From positions 124,001 to 188,000 of the forward strand of contig JBJHCV010000002.1 of the NCBI GenBank assembly GCA_050486225.1: a DNA stretch of 64,000 nt, written 5' to 3'. This document shows, one piece after another, positions 33,519-44,388 of this stretch (positions within the stretch are counted from its first letter, which is position 1; each line of letters opens with the position of its first letter). A program made the translations under genes and the position numbers. The stretch comes from JBBDIX01 sp050486225 (GTDB lineage Bacteria; Actinomycetota; Nitriliruptoria; Nitriliruptorales; Nitriliruptoraceae). The notes beneath the pieces are model-generated. The model searched no databases. It was not told where the DNA came from and was given only the letters and a program-made list of their open reading frames with translations.

Positions 33519-35006
33519 GTGCCCTCTCCCTCCCATCGCGACGTGTTGACCAGCGAGGCGGACTGGCGCGCACTCGTCGAGACGATGCCGCAGATCGTGT
33601 GGATCACCCGACCGGACGGGTGGCACGTGCACTTCAACCAGCAGTGGCTCGACTTCACGGGACGAACGCTCGAGGAGAGCCTGGGGCACGGCTGGAACCC
33701 CGCGTTCCACCCGGACGACCGTGAACGCGCCGCGAACTGCTGGCGTGAGGCCACGAGCACCGGTGAGCCGTACGAGATCGAGTACCGACTCCGGCGGCAC
33801 GACGGGACCCACCGCTGGATGCTCGGCCGCGCGATGCCGCTGCGCGACGCACGCGGCGAGATCATCCGGTGGTTCGGGACCTGCACCGACATCCACGACC
33901 TGAGGCTCGCACAGGAACAGCTCGAGGTGAGCCGCAACATGCACCGGCTCGCGGGTGCGATGGCCGGACTCGGCGGATGGTCGATCGACGTCGTGCACGA
34001 CCGCGTCCACTGGTCCGACGAGATCTACGAGATCCTCGACTATCCGCACGACACCGCACCGGACATCGACGAGTCGTACGACCGCTTCCCGCCCCATGAT
34101 CGTGAACGACTCGTCGCCGCGCTCACCGACTGCGCCACGAACGGCACGCCTGTCGACCTCGAACTGCCCCTGCAGACGTACGCGGGTCGGTGGCTGTGGG
34201 TGCGACTCCTGGGCGAGGCCCGCCGTGGACCCGACGGCACGGTGACCCACATCTCCGGCGCCCTGCAGGACATCACCGCGCTTCGCCGGGCGAACGAGGA
34301 ACTGGCGGAGGCGAACCACCAGCTCGAGCAGGCGTCGCGACTCAAGGACGACCTGCTGTCCATGGCGAGCCACGAACTGCGCACCCCCCTCACGCCGATC
34401 CTCGGGTTCCTCGAACTGCTGGGCGAGCGAGGCGACAACCTCACCGAGGAACAACACCGCATGGTCCGCGCGATGCGCGGCAGCGCCCGCCGCATGCTGC
34501 GACTGGTCGAAGACCTGTTGGTGGTGAACCGCGCGGTCGCCCACGCCCTCGTCACCCGTCCTGAAGACGTGGTCGCCGCAGACGTGCTCGAACCCCTGCT
34601 CGTCGAACTCGAGGACCTCGTCGACGGCGTGACCCTCGACGTCGGAGACCACGTGCTCTCCGTGGACCGGCGACACCTGGAGCAGATCGTCATCAACCTG
34701 CTCGTCAACGCCGGTCGGTACGGGGCACCTCCGATCGAACTCCGGATCCATCCGGCAGGACCCGGTCGCCTGCGCCTCGAGGTGTCCGACCACGGCCCCG
34801 GGATCCCTGCAGACTTCCGACCGTACATGTGGGACCGTTTCGCACAGCGCGACCGCGGCGACACGCGCACCGCTCGTGGGGTCGGGCTGGGCCTGCCGAT
34901 CGTCCGGCTGCTCACCGAGGCGAACGGCGGAACCGTCGAACACCGCGACAACGTCCCCTCGGGCGCCGTCTTCACGATCGAACTTCCCGGTGGACACGGG
35001 GGGTGA
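33519..35006 (+). CDS. Cytosolic PAS-PAS histidine kinase, orphan
   Basis: A 495-residue kinase with no TM helix, so the signal is cytosolic. The first PAS_3/PAC (about 15-135) has I-V-W-I-T-R-P-D-G-W-H-V-H-F-N-Q-Q-W and W-F-G-T-C-T-D-I. A second PAS (145-260) precedes HisKA with A-S-H-E-L-R-T-P (His285) and a HATPase with N-L-L-V-N-A, DHGPGIP and VGLGLPIV. GTG 33519 is preceded by GAAGG at a slightly long spacing; GTG 33543 is an alternative. A serine hydrolase gene follows 11 bases later, and no response regulator is nearby. Confidence 0.87.
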   Translation: MPSPSHRDVLTSEADWRALVETMPQIVWITRPDGWHVHFNQQWLDFTGRTLEESLGHGWNPAFHPDDRERAANCWREATSTGEPYEIEYRLRRHDGTHRWMLGRAMPLRDARGEIIRWFGTCTDIHDLRLAQEQLEVSRNMHRLAGAMAGLGGWSIDVVHDRVHWSDEIYEILDYPHDTAPDIDESYDRFPPHDRERLVAALTDCATNGTPVDLELPLQTYAGRWLWVRLLGEARRGPDGTVTHISGALQDITALRRANEELAEANHQLEQASRLKDDLLSMASHELRTPLTPILGFLELLGERGDNLTEEQHRMVRAMRGSARRMLRLVEDLLVVNRAVAHALVTRPEDVVAADVLEPLLVELEDLVDGVTLDVGDHVLSVDRRHLEQIVINLLVNAGRYGAPPIELRIHPAGPGRLRLEVSDHGPGIPADFRPYMWDRFAQRDRGDTRTARGVGLGLPIVRLLTEANGGTVEHRDNVPSGAVFTIELPGGHGG

Positions 35007-35017
35007 CAGGAGCCACG

Positions 35018-36148
35018 ATGCCCTCCGAGGCCGCCCGCGAACGACTGGACGGTCTGCTCGCCTCGCTGCCCGGTCATCGAGGCGTCCGCCACGCCGTGAT
35101 GGCCGTCACACACGGCGACGGATGGCACTGGTCTTCGGCGGCGGGCCCGACCTCGCCCGACGGACCGGCCATGACCGCCGACACCCGCGTCCATCTTGCC
35201 AGTGTCACGAAGCTGTTCACGGCCACGGCCGTCCTGCAGCTGGTTGAGCGGGGAGCGCTGGGACTCGACGACCCGGTCACGACGTGGTTGCCCACCGAGC
35301 TCTCCGTCGGACTGCACCGCGTGGACGGCGTCGACCACACGGCGAACGTGACCGTGCGAAACCTGCTCGCCCACACGTCGGGTCTCCCCGACTACTTCCT
35401 GGAGGCGCCCGCGGGCGACCGGAGCATCGGCGACCTGATCGTCGAACAGGACGTGTCGTTCACGATCGACGACGTCGTCGACCGCGTTCGCCGCCTGTCC
35501 CCGCACTTCCCACCCCAGCACGGCACCGGGCGACATCGTGCCCACTACTCGGACACGAACTTCCAGCTGCTCGCCGAGATCGTCGCCCGGGTGACCGGTC
35601 GTGCGTTCGCGCACGTCGTCGAGGAACGCATCCTCGGACCCCTCGGGCTCGACTCGACGGCCTTCGCCGGTCGCCCGCGCCCGACGACGCCTCGGGAGCC
35701 CGTGGCGAGCCTGTGGTCCGGCGACGTCGTCCTGGACCGGCCGAGGCTCATGGCATCGCTCGGCCCCGACGGCGGCCTCGTGGGCACGGTCTCCGATGCC
35801 ATCCGGTTCCTGCGCGCACTGCTCGAAGGTCGCCTGTTCGACGACCCGGGCACCCTGACGGCCATGACGGGGCGCTGGAACCGCTTCGGCGTGCCCCGCA
35901 GTCGCACGGCGATCATGTCGCCGTCGTGGCCCATCCAGTACGGGCTGGGCATCAAGCGAATCGGCGTCCTGCGCCTGCAGGCACCCGGCCGCAGGCCCGC
36001 CACACTGATCGGCCACACCGGCGCGAGCGGATCGTGGCTCCTCCACTGCCCCGAACACGACCTGACCCTGGCCGGCACCGTCGACCAGACGCTTGCGGCG
36101 TCCGTGCCCTACCGGATCGGACCCCGGATCCTGCGGGCCTGCACGTGA
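35018..36148 (+). CDS. Serine hydrolase, class C beta-lactamase/penicillin-binding-like
   Basis: A 376-residue protein of the AmpC/EstB-like family. The nucleophile motif is S-V-T-K (SxxK near 65-68), the second motif Y-S-D-T-N (Y-x-N position), and the third H-T-G near 328. No signal peptide is seen, so it may be cytosolic and more likely an esterase or D-aminopeptidase-like enzyme than a secreted beta-lactamase. CAGGAG precedes the ATG, and the gene begins 11 bases after the kinase stop, indicating co-transcription. Confidence 0.85.
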   Translation: MPSEAARERLDGLLASLPGHRGVRHAVMAVTHGDGWHWSSAAGPTSPDGPAMTADTRVHLASVTKLFTATAVLQLVERGALGLDDPVTTWLPTELSVGLHRVDGVDHTANVTVRNLLAHTSGLPDYFLEAPAGDRSIGDLIVEQDVSFTIDDVVDRVRRLSPHFPPQHGTGRHRAHYSDTNFQLLAEIVARVTGRAFAHVVEERILGPLGLDSTAFAGRPRPTTPREPVASLWSGDVVLDRPRLMASLGPDGGLVGTVSDAIRFLRALLEGRLFDDPGTLTAMTGRWNRFGVPRSRTAIMSPSWPIQYGLGIKRIGVLRLQAPGRRPATLIGHTGASGSWLLHCPEHDLTLAGTVDQTLAASVPYRIGPRILRACT

Positions 36149-36177
36149 ACGACGCTCCCGACGCTCAGGACAGGACG

Positions 36178-36606
36178 ATGCCACCGACACAGGACGAGGT
36201 CACGGCCACGGCACACCGGATCCTCGACCACGCACGGGTGTTCGCCGTGGTCGGTGCCTCACCCCGTCCCGACCGACCAAGCCACGGCGTGGTACGGGCA
36301 CTGCTCGACCACGGCTACGAGGTCGTCCCGATCACCCCCAGGGCCGACGAGATCCTCGGACTACGCACCTGGCCGAGCCTCGACGCGGTGCCCGAGGACG
36401 TCGCCATCGACGTCGTCGACGTGTTCCGACGTTCCGAGTTCGCCGGTGCGCACGTGGACGACGCCATCGCGAGAGGTGTCGCGGCCGTGTGGCTCCAGAC
36501 CGGCGTGATCGACGAGGAAGCCGCGCGACGTGCGCGGGCCGCGGGGCTCGACGTCGTCATGGACCGTTGCCCGAAGATCGAACTGGCACGCCGCCGCCGC
36601 GACTGA
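36178..36606 (+). CDS. CoA-binding domain protein (YccU-like)
   Basis: A 142-residue Rossmann protein of the CoA_binding_2 family. The nucleotide loop is V-F-A-V-V-G-A-S-P-R-P-D-R-P-S-H-G-V, followed by G-Y-E-V-V-P-I-T-P and the later A-V-W-L-Q-T-G-V-I and D-R-C-P-K-I-E motifs that close the family signature. It probably binds CoA or a related cofactor; no reaction is known. ATG 36178 has AGGACAGG upstream. A GTG at 36145, overlapping the hydrolase stop, would add 11 residues and is the alternative start. Confidence 0.88.
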   Translation: MPPTQDEVTATAHRILDHARVFAVVGASPRPDRPSHGVVRALLDHGYEVVPITPRADEILGLRTWPSLDAVPEDVAIDVVDVFRRSEFAGAHVDDAIARGVAAVWLQTGVIDEEAARRARAAGLDVVMDRCPKIELARRRRD

Positions 36607-36651
36607 CGGCGCGGGCGACGCAGCCCCGCCGACGAGCTACGTGACGTGAGG

Positions 36652-36725
36652 TGGAGGCGGGGACGGGAATCGAACCCGTGATGGAGGATTTGCAGTCCTC
36701 TGCCTTACCACTTGGCGACCCCGCC
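36652..36725 (-). tRNA. tRNA-Cys (GCA anticodon)
   Basis: The 74-nt minus-strand sequence folds as a cloverleaf. The acceptor is GGCGGGG with CCCCGCC, the discriminator T and an encoded CCA follow, the D arm contains AAGTGGTAAGGC, the anticodon arm GAGGA-CTGCAAA-TCCTC gives anticodon GCA, and the T arm has GGTTCGATTCC. It decodes UGC/UGU. It is not tRNA-Sec: size and anticodon are those of an ordinary elongator. Confidence 0.97.
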
Positions 36726-36878
36726 GTGTGCAGTGCACGGACGGCCGCGCAGCCTACCGCAGTGCCCCCACGGCCCGGTCGCTGCGCCCTGTGGCCCGTC
36801 GCACGGGGCCATCGGACCCCGTGGCCCCCGGCTCCACCTCTGCATGCTGGTGCCCGGTCGTCCGTACGGAGATCGGCC

Positions 36879-37850
36879 ATGTCCGACCGCCACCCTCACC
36901 GCAGCCCCCGTGCGTCGCGGCTCCGCCACTGCGCTCGGATGGCGGCCGCCGACCTGGCCGCGACGACCGCAGGCCTGTACGTGCTCGTCGCAGCCGGCGT
37001 GCTGCGACCGGTGGACGCCGAACTGCTTCCCGACGCACCCCTCGTGTCGCTCGCGGTGCCTGCCGCCATCGCCCACCTCTTCCTCGTGCTCGCGCTGCTG
37101 CGTGTGGACTGGCGCAGCGTCTGGGCGGTGGCCGCCGCCGGACAGGTCGCCGCCGTGTCGCTGTACGTCGCCCTGGCAGATCTCCGGGTTCCTGCGTTCG
37201 AGGTGGTCGGCATCTCCATCACCGCCCTGCAGGGCTCCCAGGCGATCCTGCTGGCAGCACTTGCGCTCCACCGTCCCGCGTCACCCGCCCCGGTGCACCC
37301 CGAGGTTCGTCCCGCCGGCCCTGTTCGCGTGCTGGTCGCCACCGGGTCCACGCTCGGATCCACCGAGGAGATCGGCCGCTGGATCGCCGCCGCGCTGCAG
37401 GAGGTGGGCGTCGACGCCGTGGCACGCGACGCCCAGGCGGTGCACGACCTGTCGGCACACGACGCGGTCGTGGTCGGCGGATCGCTGCGCATGGGCCGGT
37501 GGCACCCGGTCGCACGTGACTTCGTGCGTCGACACCGGCGAGCCCTGTCCGGACGACCCGTCTGGCTGTTCAGCAGCGGACCGCTCGACGGATCCGCAGG
37601 CGAGGGAGATCTGCCGCCGGTACCCACCGTGCAGCGGCTGATGCGGCTCGTGTCCGCTCGTGGCCACGTGACGTTCGGTGGCAGGATCGAGACCGGGTCC
37701 GGGGGTCCGCTCACCCGCGCCATCGCGAGCGACCACGCCGGCGACTGGCGGGACCCGGACCGCGTCCGTGCCTGGGCGCTCGAACTGGCCGCCCAGCTCG
37801 CGGGGCCGGCAACGTCCTGCGCAGGCGAGCCAACGGATCCGGCATCGTGA
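36879..37850 (+). CDS. Membrane protein with C-terminal flavodoxin-like domain
   Basis: A 323-residue fusion. Residues 20-135 hold four TM helices resembling small DoxX/DUF6069-like modules. After a Pro-rich linker, residues 147-310 form a flavodoxin-like fold: R-V-L-V-A-T-G-S-T-L-G-S-T-E-E-I-G is the FMN phosphate loop, then H-D-A-V-V-V-G-G-S-L-R-M-G and V-W-L-F-S-S-G-P-L. This resembles the menaquinone-dependent protoporphyrinogen oxidase (HemG) and actinobacterial flavodoxin-domain proteins. A membrane-bound FMN electron carrier, perhaps acting on quinones, is the likeliest role. ATG 36879 has GGAG upstream. Confidence 0.75.
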   Translation: MSDRHPHRSPRASRLRHCARMAAADLAATTAGLYVLVAAGVLRPVDAELLPDAPLVSLAVPAAIAHLFLVLALLRVDWRSVWAVAAAGQVAAVSLYVALADLRVPAFEVVGISITALQGSQAILLAALALHRPASPAPVHPEVRPAGPVRVLVATGSTLGSTEEIGRWIAAALQEVGVDAVARDAQAVHDLSAHDAVVVGGSLRMGRWHPVARDFVRRHRRALSGRPVWLFSSGPLDGSAGEGDLPPVPTVQRLMRLVSARGHVTFGGRIETGSGGPLTRAIASDHAGDWRDPDRVRAWALELAAQLAGPATSCAGEPTDPAS

Positions 37851-37856
37851 CCGGAA

Positions 37857-37885
37857 GTCGACGGCGCCGCTCAGGAGCCGTCGAC
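37857..37885. terminator. Bidirectional hairpin at convergent ends
   Basis: GTCGACGGC (37857-37865) and GCCGTCGAC (37877-37885) are perfect 9-bp arms around an 11-base loop. The right arm lies inside the last codons of the minus-strand gene. Confidence 0.6.
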
Positions 37886-38275
37886 GAACCCCGGGTCATC
37901 GCCGTCGACGTCGCTCCGGGTGTCGTCGCCGAACACGTCACGCAGGGTTCCGAGGGGTCCCCGGCCCCTCAGCCAGCCGTAGAGGGCCGTCGCACCCACC
38001 GCGAGCGACCAGACCCCGACGGCCCCGACACGCACCGGGTCGCGCCATCCCTCGGCGGTGTGCAGGGGCTGCTTGGCGTCGAAGCGTCCCAACCGCGTCA
38101 CGCGGATCGTCTCGCGTTCGGTCAGGCGCCGTGCTCTGCCGTCGACGCGCGCGTCCCAGTCGTCGACCGGCTGCATGCGCCGCCGCAGTCGCCGTGGATC
38201 CTGCGAGCCCGCGGAGACCCGGATCCACCGCACGACACCACGCGTCGCACCCCGCACGAGCGTCCACATCGTCAC
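37871..38275 (-). CDS. Single-TM protein, unknown function
   Basis: No family is recognised for this 134-residue protein. A basic N-terminal half (many Arg, with V-D-D-W-D-A-R-V-D-G-R-A-R-R) precedes a TM helix near 88-106 (VRVGAVGVWSLAVGATALYGW) and an acidic tail. GTG 38275 is favoured by GGGAG upstream; ATG 38269 is the alternative. It lies about 105 bases downstream of the rsgA stop on the same strand. Confidence 0.6.
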   Translation of the reverse strand: MTMWTLVRGATRGVVRWIRVSAGSQDPRRLRRRMQPVDDWDARVDGRARRLTERETIRVTRLGRFDAKQPLHTAEGWRDPVRVGAVGVWSLAVGATALYGWLRGRGPLGTLRDVFGDDTRSDVDGDDPGFVDGS

Positions 38276-38381
38276 GCCGGCTCCCGTTCGACGCCGCGAT
38301 CGTAGTGGTCCAGCGCCCGACGTTCCGCGGCTCGGACGCATCCATGCCGTTCGGCCGATCACGGGTGGTGTCGGCTCGCCG

Positions 38382-39386
38382 TCACGCGTCCGGGTCGTGG
38401 CCTGCCGGGTCACGCAGCGCGGCGAGCAGACGCCGGTAGGAGGCGAGGCGTTCCGGGTGCACCGCTCGCACGTCGAGCGCGCAGCCGGGTTCGGACACGT
38501 GGATGCAGTCGGACAGGGCGCAGTCGAGTGACGCCAGTTCGGGGAAGTGCCGGGCGAGTTCGCTCGGATCCACCAGTCCCAGTCCGAACGACCGCACGCC
38601 GGGGGTGTCGACGATCCAGGAGTCGTCGTCGAGCCGCACGGCGCGCGCGGCGACCGTCGTGTGTCGACCACCTCGCCGTCCGACCTCCCCGACCTCGTGG
38701 TCGGCCCCCGGCGCGAGGACGTTGAGCAGCGACGACTTCCCCACGCCCGAGTGTCCGGTGAAGGCGCTCCACCGGCCCGACAGGATCCCGCGCAGGTCGT
38801 CGACCCCTTCGCCGGACAGGGCACACGTCACCGCACTGCGGACCCCGAGGTCCCCGTATCGCCGACGCAGGTCGTCGACCTGGGCGAGATCGCCGACCAG
38901 GTCACGCTTGTTCACGCACACGACCGTGTCGAGCCCGCCCGCGGACGCGGCCACCATCACCCGGTCGAGCAGTCGCGCACCGACCGTGAGGTGGTCGGCA
39001 GCGAGCACCACCACCACCTGGTCGACGTTGGCGACCACGACCCGTTCGTCGTCCACGGCGTCGTCACCGGTTCGCGACAGGACCGTCGTCCGGGGCCGCA
39101 GTTCGACGATTCGGGGAGGATCGGACTCGTGCCGAGGAGGCCGGACGCTGACGAGGTCGCCGACGGCGACTCTGGTTCCGCGCATGGTCCCGGCGAACAC
39201 GGCCTCGACCACCGCGTCGCGATGGAGGACCGTCACCCGCCCCCGGTCCACCGCGACGACGCGGGCCGACTCGAGGTCGTCCATGCGGCGGCGCGCCTCC
39301 ACCGACAGGTCTCGCGCACGGGGGGCACGCGGCGGCTCGAGGTCGTCCCAGTCGTCCTCGTAGGACTCGATGTCGATGCGTGGCAT
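38382..39386 (-). CDS. rsgA: Ribosome small-subunit GTPase RsgA
   Basis: A 334-residue circularly permuted GTPase that checks late maturation of the 30S subunit. After an acidic N-terminal extension, the OB-fold (about 42-105) is followed by G4 NKRD, G1 GHSGVGKSS, a switch with GRRGGRHTT, and G3 DTPGV. The C-terminal zinc knuckle is visible as D-C-A-L-S-D-C-I-H-V-S-E-P-G-C (Cys, Cys, His, Cys). The order G4-G1-G3 is diagnostic. AGGA precedes ATG 39386. It is divergent from tldD. Confidence 0.96.
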   Translation of the reverse strand: MPRIDIESYEDDWDDLEPPRAPRARDLSVEARRRMDDLESARVVAVDRGRVTVLHRDAVVEAVFAGTMRGTRVAVGDLVSVRPPRHESDPPRIVELRPRTTVLSRTGDDAVDDERVVVANVDQVVVVLAADHLTVGARLLDRVMVAASAGGLDTVVCVNKRDLVGDLAQVDDLRRRYGDLGVRSAVTCALSGEGVDDLRGILSGRWSAFTGHSGVGKSSLLNVLAPGADHEVGEVGRRGGRHTTVAARAVRLDDDSWIVDTPGVRSFGLGLVDPSELARHFPELASLDCALSDCIHVSEPGCALDVRAVHPERLASYRRLLAALRDPAGHDPDA

Positions 39387-39465
39387 GCGGCCATCCTGCC
39401 ACGCCGTGAACCGGGGTGCGTGTCGAGCAGTACTGTCGTACGCACCGTCGAAGGGGCCGGCAGGG

Positions 39466-40923
39466 GTGGACGAGACGCCGTTCAGTGCCGCGAGCGCTGC
39501 CGTGGAGGCCGCGCTGAGCGCCGGGGCGTCGCACGCGGACGCACGCGTCGTCATGCGGCGCAGCGAACGGCTCACCGCCCGCAGTGGGGAACTCGAGTCG
39601 GTGACGCGCAGTGACGACGCCGGGGTGGGCGTGCGAGCACTCGTCGGGTCTTCCTGGGGTTTCGCGTCGACCAGCGACCTGGGCGACCGTGCCGTGGCCC
39701 GGGCCGGCGCCGAGGCCACGGCGGCCGCGCGGGCTGCGTCGATCGTGCCGGGGCCGGCGCTCACCCTGTCGCCGATCCCGGTCCAGCAGGCCTCCTGGAC
39801 CACCCCGCACGACGAGGACCCGTTCGCCGTCCCGCTCGACGAGAAGGTCCGCGTCGTGGTCGAGGCCACGGCGACCATGGCCGCGGTGGACGGGATCGCG
39901 GTCGCCTTCGCGCAACTGATGTTCTGGGACACGGAGAAGTGGTTCGTGTCGTCGGAGGGACACCGGATCCATCAGCACCTGGTCGAGTCCGGGTGTGGCA
40001 TGGACGCAACCGCGATCGGCGAGCACGAGTCTCAGCGACGCAGCCATCCGCAGTCGTTCGGACACGTCGAGGCCGCAGGTTTCGAGATGGTGCGACGCCA
40101 CGACCTGCCGGGCAACGCGCAGCGGATCGCCGAGGAGGCGGTCGCCCTGCTGGGTGCCGACGAGTGCCCGTCGGGCGAGCTCGACCTGATCCTCGAGTCG
40201 AGTCAGCTCGCGCTGCAGATCCACGAGTCCGTCGGACACGCGGTCGAACTCGACCGGATCCTCGGCTGGGAGGCGGCGTTCGCAGGGACGTCGTTCCTCG
40301 AACTGCCCGAGCTCGGCCGGATGCGCTACGGGTCACCACTCATGAACATCACGGCCGACGCCACCATTCCGGGAGCGCTCGCCACGTTCGGCTTCGACGA
40401 CGAGGGCACCCCTGCGCAGTGCGTCGACATCGTCCGCGACGGCACGTGGGTCGGGGTCCTGTCCGGGCGAGACACCGCGCACCTGGCGGGCGTCGAGCCC
40501 GGCGGGATGGTCCGGGCCGACGGGTTCAACCGACTGCCGATGGTGCGCATGACCAACGTGGGGCTCGAACCGGGCGACTCGAGTCTGGAGGAGATCGTCG
40601 CCGACACGCGCCACGGGATCCTCATGGCAACCAACCGGTCGTGGTCGATCGACGACCGGCGTCTCAACTTCCAGTTCGGGTGCGAGATCGGCTGGGAGAT
40701 CGTCGACGGTCGCCGCGTCCGCATGGTGCGCAATCCCACCTACACCGGCATCACCCCGCGGTTCTGGGCGTCGATGGATCGCCTGGCCGGGGTCGACGAG
40801 TGGACGGCCTGGGGGGTGCCCAACTGCGGGAAGGGCCAGCCCATGCAGCTCGGGCACACGGCGCACCCGGCCGCCCCCGCGCGCTTCCACGGTGTGCGGG
40901 TCGGCGTGAGGAGTCGAGCGTGA
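39466..40923 (+). CDS. tldD: TldD family metallopeptidase subunit
   Basis: A 485-residue zinc-peptidase subunit. The active-site helix reads H-E-S-V-G-H (His253, Glu254, His258), and the C-terminal N-C-G-K-G-Q-P supplies the family Cys. The N-terminal domain has V-T-R-S-D-D-A-G-V-G-V-R-A-L-V-G-S-S-W-G-F. With TldE it forms a channelled dimer that degrades unfolded or modified peptides; in some bacteria it matures RiPPs or helps antitoxin turnover. GTG 39466 follows AAGGGG; TACTGT at 39431-39436 is a likely -10 box. It overlaps tldE by four bases. Confidence 0.93.
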   Translation: MDETPFSAASAAVEAALSAGASHADARVVMRRSERLTARSGELESVTRSDDAGVGVRALVGSSWGFASTSDLGDRAVARAGAEATAAARAASIVPGPALTLSPIPVQQASWTTPHDEDPFAVPLDEKVRVVVEATATMAAVDGIAVAFAQLMFWDTEKWFVSSEGHRIHQHLVESGCGMDATAIGEHESQRRSHPQSFGHVEAAGFEMVRRHDLPGNAQRIAEEAVALLGADECPSGELDLILESSQLALQIHESVGHAVELDRILGWEAAFAGTSFLELPELGRMRYGSPLMNITADATIPGALATFGFDDEGTPAQCVDIVRDGTWVGVLSGRDTAHLAGVEPGGMVRADGFNRLPMVRMTNVGLEPGDSSLEEIVADTRHGILMATNRSWSIDDRRLNFQFGCEIGWEIVDGRRVRMVRNPTYTGITPRFWASMDRLAGVDEWTAWGVPNCGKGQPMQLGHTAHPAAPARFHGVRVGVRSRA

Positions 40924-42275
40924 CCCTCCCGCCCACGTCGGACCTCGCGGCCCTCGCCGAGCACGTCGCCGCGCTCGCGCACGACACCGGCGCCGAGGCG
41001 AACGTGCTCGTGACGCGCGTGCGTCACGGTCTCACCCGGTTCGCGAACTCGTTCGTCCACCAGAACGTCACCGAGGACACCACGACCGTGTCACTGACCG
41101 TCGCCGTGGACGGAAGGCTCTCCACGGCCCGGACCACCGTCGCCGACGGCGACGACCTGGGACCCTTCGTCGCGCGCAACGTCGAGGCGGCGCGACGGCA
41201 ACCGGTCGACCCGTACTGGCCCGGCGCCACACCGGCGACACCGGACCGGGTCACGTGGTCCGACAACGCCGACGCAGCCACCGCCCGGGCCGGACCCGAC
41301 GATCGCGCACAGGGAGTGCGCCGCTTCGTCGACGCCGCTGCAGACCTGTCTGCGGCCGGCTACCTCGACACGGCGGCCACCTGGGCCGGGTTCGCGTCGA
41401 CCGCTGGCGCCAGGGCCAGCGGTCACTCGACCCGTGCGACCCTCGACGGCATCCACCGGACCTCGACCTCCGCCGGCAGCGCCCACCAGACGTCGCGGCG
41501 GCTCGGCGACCTCGACGCGACCGCCGTCGGCGCCCTCGCGGCGGATCGGGCGCGCCGCGGGATCGACCCGGTCGACCTCGACCCCGGAGATCTCGAGGTG
41601 GTGCTCGGACCCGAGGCGGTCGCGAGCCTGCTGGTGTTCCTCGCCGTGTACGGGTTCAACGCGAAGGCGCACCTCGACGGCGCGTCGTTCGCGGTCCCGG
41701 GCGAGCAGCAGTTCGACCCGGGGATCCACCTGCGTGAGGACCCGTTCGACGAGCGCAGCGTCGGCCTCTCGTTCGACGCCGAGGGCACGCCACGCACGGC
41801 GTTCGACCTGATCGAGGCCGGGGTGACCCGCGCGCTGGCGCACGACCGCCGCACGGCCGCGCGAGTCGGGACACGCTCCACGGGCAGTGCCGTACCCGGT
41901 GGTGAGGCACACGGCCCGATCCCCACCAACCTCGTGCTCAGGCCCGGACCCACGCCGCCGGACCGGATGATCGAGTCCGTGGAACGGGGCCTGCTCGTCA
42001 CCCAGTTCCACTACTGCCGTGCGCTCGACCCTCGGAGTCAGGTGGTCACGGGCCTGACCCGCAACGGCACGTTCCTCGTGGAGGACGGGCAGGTGACCCG
42101 TGCCGTCGCCGATCTGCGGTTCACCCAGTCGTTCGTCGACGCGCTGTCGGGTGGCAACGTCGTCGCCGTCGGCGACGACGACCGGTACGCCGACTCGGAG
42201 TTCGGACCCGGCATGGTGGTCTGTCCGTCCCTGCACCTGAGGCGCTGGCACTTCACCGGCGGTGCACACGGTTGA
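40920..42275 (+). CDS. pmbA: TldE/PmbA family protein, partner of TldD
   Basis: A 451-residue non-catalytic partner. The GTG start in a GTGA overlap with tldD has GAGGAG upstream. The family pattern includes N-S-F-V-H-Q-N-V-T-E-D near 40 and G-L-L-V-T-Q-F-H-Y-C-R in the C-terminal domain. The HExxxH motif of TldD is absent, as expected for TldE. It assembles with TldD into the proteolytic complex. No RiPP precursor or biosynthetic enzyme lies beside it, so its role is probably general peptide turnover. Confidence 0.92.
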   Translation: MTLPPTSDLAALAEHVAALAHDTGAEANVLVTRVRHGLTRFANSFVHQNVTEDTTTVSLTVAVDGRLSTARTTVADGDDLGPFVARNVEAARRQPVDPYWPGATPATPDRVTWSDNADAATARAGPDDRAQGVRRFVDAAADLSAAGYLDTAATWAGFASTAGARASGHSTRATLDGIHRTSTSAGSAHQTSRRLGDLDATAVGALAADRARRGIDPVDLDPGDLEVVLGPEAVASLLVFLAVYGFNAKAHLDGASFAVPGEQQFDPGIHLREDPFDERSVGLSFDAEGTPRTAFDLIEAGVTRALAHDRRTAARVGTRSTGSAVPGGEAHGPIPTNLVLRPGPTPPDRMIESVERGLLVTQFHYCRALDPRSQVVTGLTRNGTFLVEDGQVTRAVADLRFTQSFVDALSGGNVVAVGDDDRYADSEFGPGMVVCPSLHLRRWHFTGGAHG

Positions 42276-42301
42276 ATCCACGTCCCTGACCAGATCACGT
42301 G

Positions 42302-42330
42302 TTCCCACACACGACGGTTCGTACTACGTT
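42302..42330 (+). promoter_or_regulatory. Putative acs promoter
   Basis: TTCCCA (42302-42307) and TACGTT (42325-42330) are separated by 17 bases, 32 bases before the Acs GTG. This spacing is ideal for the housekeeping sigma factor. Confidence 0.5.
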
Positions 42331-42361
42331 GAGCGACCGTGCCACGGGAAAGGGAGAACCA

Positions 42362-44317
<1,956 letters not shown>

Positions 44318-44388
44318 CGCCCGGACCACTTCCCCCCGACCAGACCGGCGTCGACCGACAAGGGTGCCGCATCACGAGGATCTCCACC

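Noticed and set aside
36652..36725. tRNA-Cys as evidence for, or component of, the Sec system
   Set aside because: Its anticodon is GCA and its arms are of ordinary length. tRNA-Sec would have a UCA anticodon and longer acceptor and variable arms.
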